From: an uncultured Dokdonia sp.
GTDB lineage: Bacteria > Bacteroidota > Bacteroidia > Flavobacteriales > Flavobacteriaceae
Length of the DNA: 5,463 nt
NCBI GenBank assembly: GCA_937124495.1
Contig: CAKZKZ010000400.1
Location: 1-5,463, forward strand
Direction of reading: 5' to 3'
Below are positions 4,737 through 5,463 of the stretch, piece by piece (within the stretch, counting starts at the first letter, position 1; each line of letters starts with the position of its first letter). A program made the translations under genes and the position numbers. A model generated the notes under the pieces. It was not told where the DNA came from and made no database searches. It was given only the letters and a program-made list of their open reading frames with translations.

Positions 4737-5463
4737 ATGAATATCCTTGATAAAATAAAAGATCGTAGGGTGTATGTATATGATACAACAGACGACCAGA
4801 AAATAGATAATGACTTTTTATCAGAAGCGCCTATCGATAGCTATTATCAAGAAGAAAAGGCACCTTTAGAAACTATGACTACTGATAAAGAAATACTATT
4901 ACATCATGAAGAGAAGACTATGGTGACTGTAAACATAACATCATTATCACGTAAGACAAGTATAGAAATAGAAGCGATGGTTTCTTATATTTTGAATAAA
5001 GGGAAAGAGATTCCTGTCTCTGTTTGTGAATTAGTATCTAGTCATGAGATAAAAGATCTCGTACAAGCACATAATGCATTATCAAAAATTATAGCCCCTT
5101 CCAACCCAGAAACCATTTCCTATGTTAGTGGGAGTATAGAGGCTAAGAAAAAAGTATACCTCTTTAGTCACATCCCTTTAGTACGCAACTTTATAATCAT
5201 TGCGATTATCTCTATAGCATCATTAGTTATAAGTGGTCTTTCAGTAGAGGTTAATACAGAAACACTTTCTAAAGGGATTTTAAATAACTCAGGACTTCCG
5301 TTATTAAAAAACTTAATCTTTCTATGCTCAGGAGCAGCCATAGGGACGGTTTTTTTCTTACTCTCCAAACTCACAAAAGAAGTAAAAGAGGCAACCCTTT
5401 CCAGAGATGATACCACCTATTATTGGGCAATGCTCATTATGGGAATGCTGAGCGGATTAATCC
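4737..5463 (+). CDS. Multi-helix membrane protein, C-terminus beyond window
   Basis: The frame is open from ATG 4737 (MNILDKIKDR) to the window end, 242 codons without a stop. An in-frame stop at 4719-4721 just upstream makes this the first possible ATG. Residues 1-145 are soluble: an acidic region (17-62), then a mixed region including VTVNITSLSRKTSIEIEAMV (63-82) and a helix around 104-120. Membrane segments follow at about 150-170, 191-211 and from 229 to the end, so at least three are present. Between the first two lies EVNTETLSKGILNNSGLPLL (171-190), and a hydrophilic loop with KEVKEATLSRDDTTYYW (214-230) precedes the third. I recall membrane proteins of unknown function with a similar pattern but cannot name the family. 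It lies 69 bases after the previous membrane-protein gene, on the same strand, so co-transcription is possible. The full length is unknown. Confidence 0.75.
   Translation, partial: MNILDKIKDRRVYVYDTTDDQKIDNDFLSEAPIDSYYQEEKAPLETMTTDKEILLHHEEKTMVTVNITSLSRKTSIEIEAMVSYILNKGKEIPVSVCELVSSHEIKDLVQAHNALSKIIAPSNPETISYVSGSIEAKKKVYLFSHIPLVRNFIIIAIISIASLVISGLSVEVNTETLSKGILNNSGLPLLKNLIFLCSGAAIGTVFFLLSKLTKEVKEATLSRDDTTYYWAMLIMGMLSGLI

Noticed and set aside
4729..4740. ATG AAA TTA TGA mini-frame overlapping the start at 4737
   Set aside because: Three codons with an ATGA overlap could suggest a leader peptide, but there is no other support and chance is the simplest reading.
5168..5416. Minus-strand open frame of 82 codons
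   Set aside because: It is antisense to the membrane-protein gene at 4737, which has a better start, membrane segments and continuous coding.

Overview
The window looks like a chromosomal accessory stretch from a marine-type member of the Flavobacteriia (Bacteroidetes). The DNA is AT-rich. Start codons are preceded by A-rich tracts (for example TATAAAAATG at 3475 and GATCAAAAAATG at 3981) rather than Shine-Dalgarno sequences. Two DUF2589-type genes are present, and one intergenic region carries the palindrome CGCTTTCGCGAAAGCG, which I recall as common in flavobacterial genomes. The taxonomic call is inference.

Layout. On the minus strand lie a gene cut by the window start (226 to 1), encoding an exported protein with a CPIC motif, and a 143-residue beta-rich protein of unknown function (784 to 353). 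A 377-base divergent intergenic region follows, with the palindrome at 1006-1021 and a weak candidate promoter near 1088-1120. The plus strand then carries a tight four-gene operon (1162-3263, gaps of 23, 19 and 20 bases): a YkuD-like L,D-transpeptidase-fold protein, a 231-residue DUF2589 protein, a 95-residue unknown and a 154-residue second DUF2589 protein. After a 211-base gap with a 9-bp hairpin comes a 141-residue caspase-like (clan CD) protein with a visible His/Cys pair. A perfect 14-bp hairpin, probably a terminator, follows it. The window ends with two membrane-protein genes: a 228-residue protein with two N-terminal helices, and a gene open at the window end whose product has a soluble N-terminal half and at least three membrane segments.

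How the genes may work together. The four-gene operon is the clearest functional unit. A cell-wall-type enzyme without a signal peptide is co-transcribed with two divergent DUF2589 paralogues and a conserved-looking small protein, which suggests a module whose parts assemble or handle one another. No function is established. The caspase-like gene next to two membrane-protein genes recalls protease and membrane-effector arrangements in bacterial immunity, but the strong hairpin between the first two genes argues against a simple operon. That link is speculative.

Two annotation points. The genes at both window edges (minus strand 1-226, plus strand 4737-5463) lack a stop inside the window and are easy to miss. 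Two starts should be moved downstream of the longest open frame: 2799 rather than 2766, and 3981 rather than 3930, because 3930 lies in the loop of the terminator hairpin.
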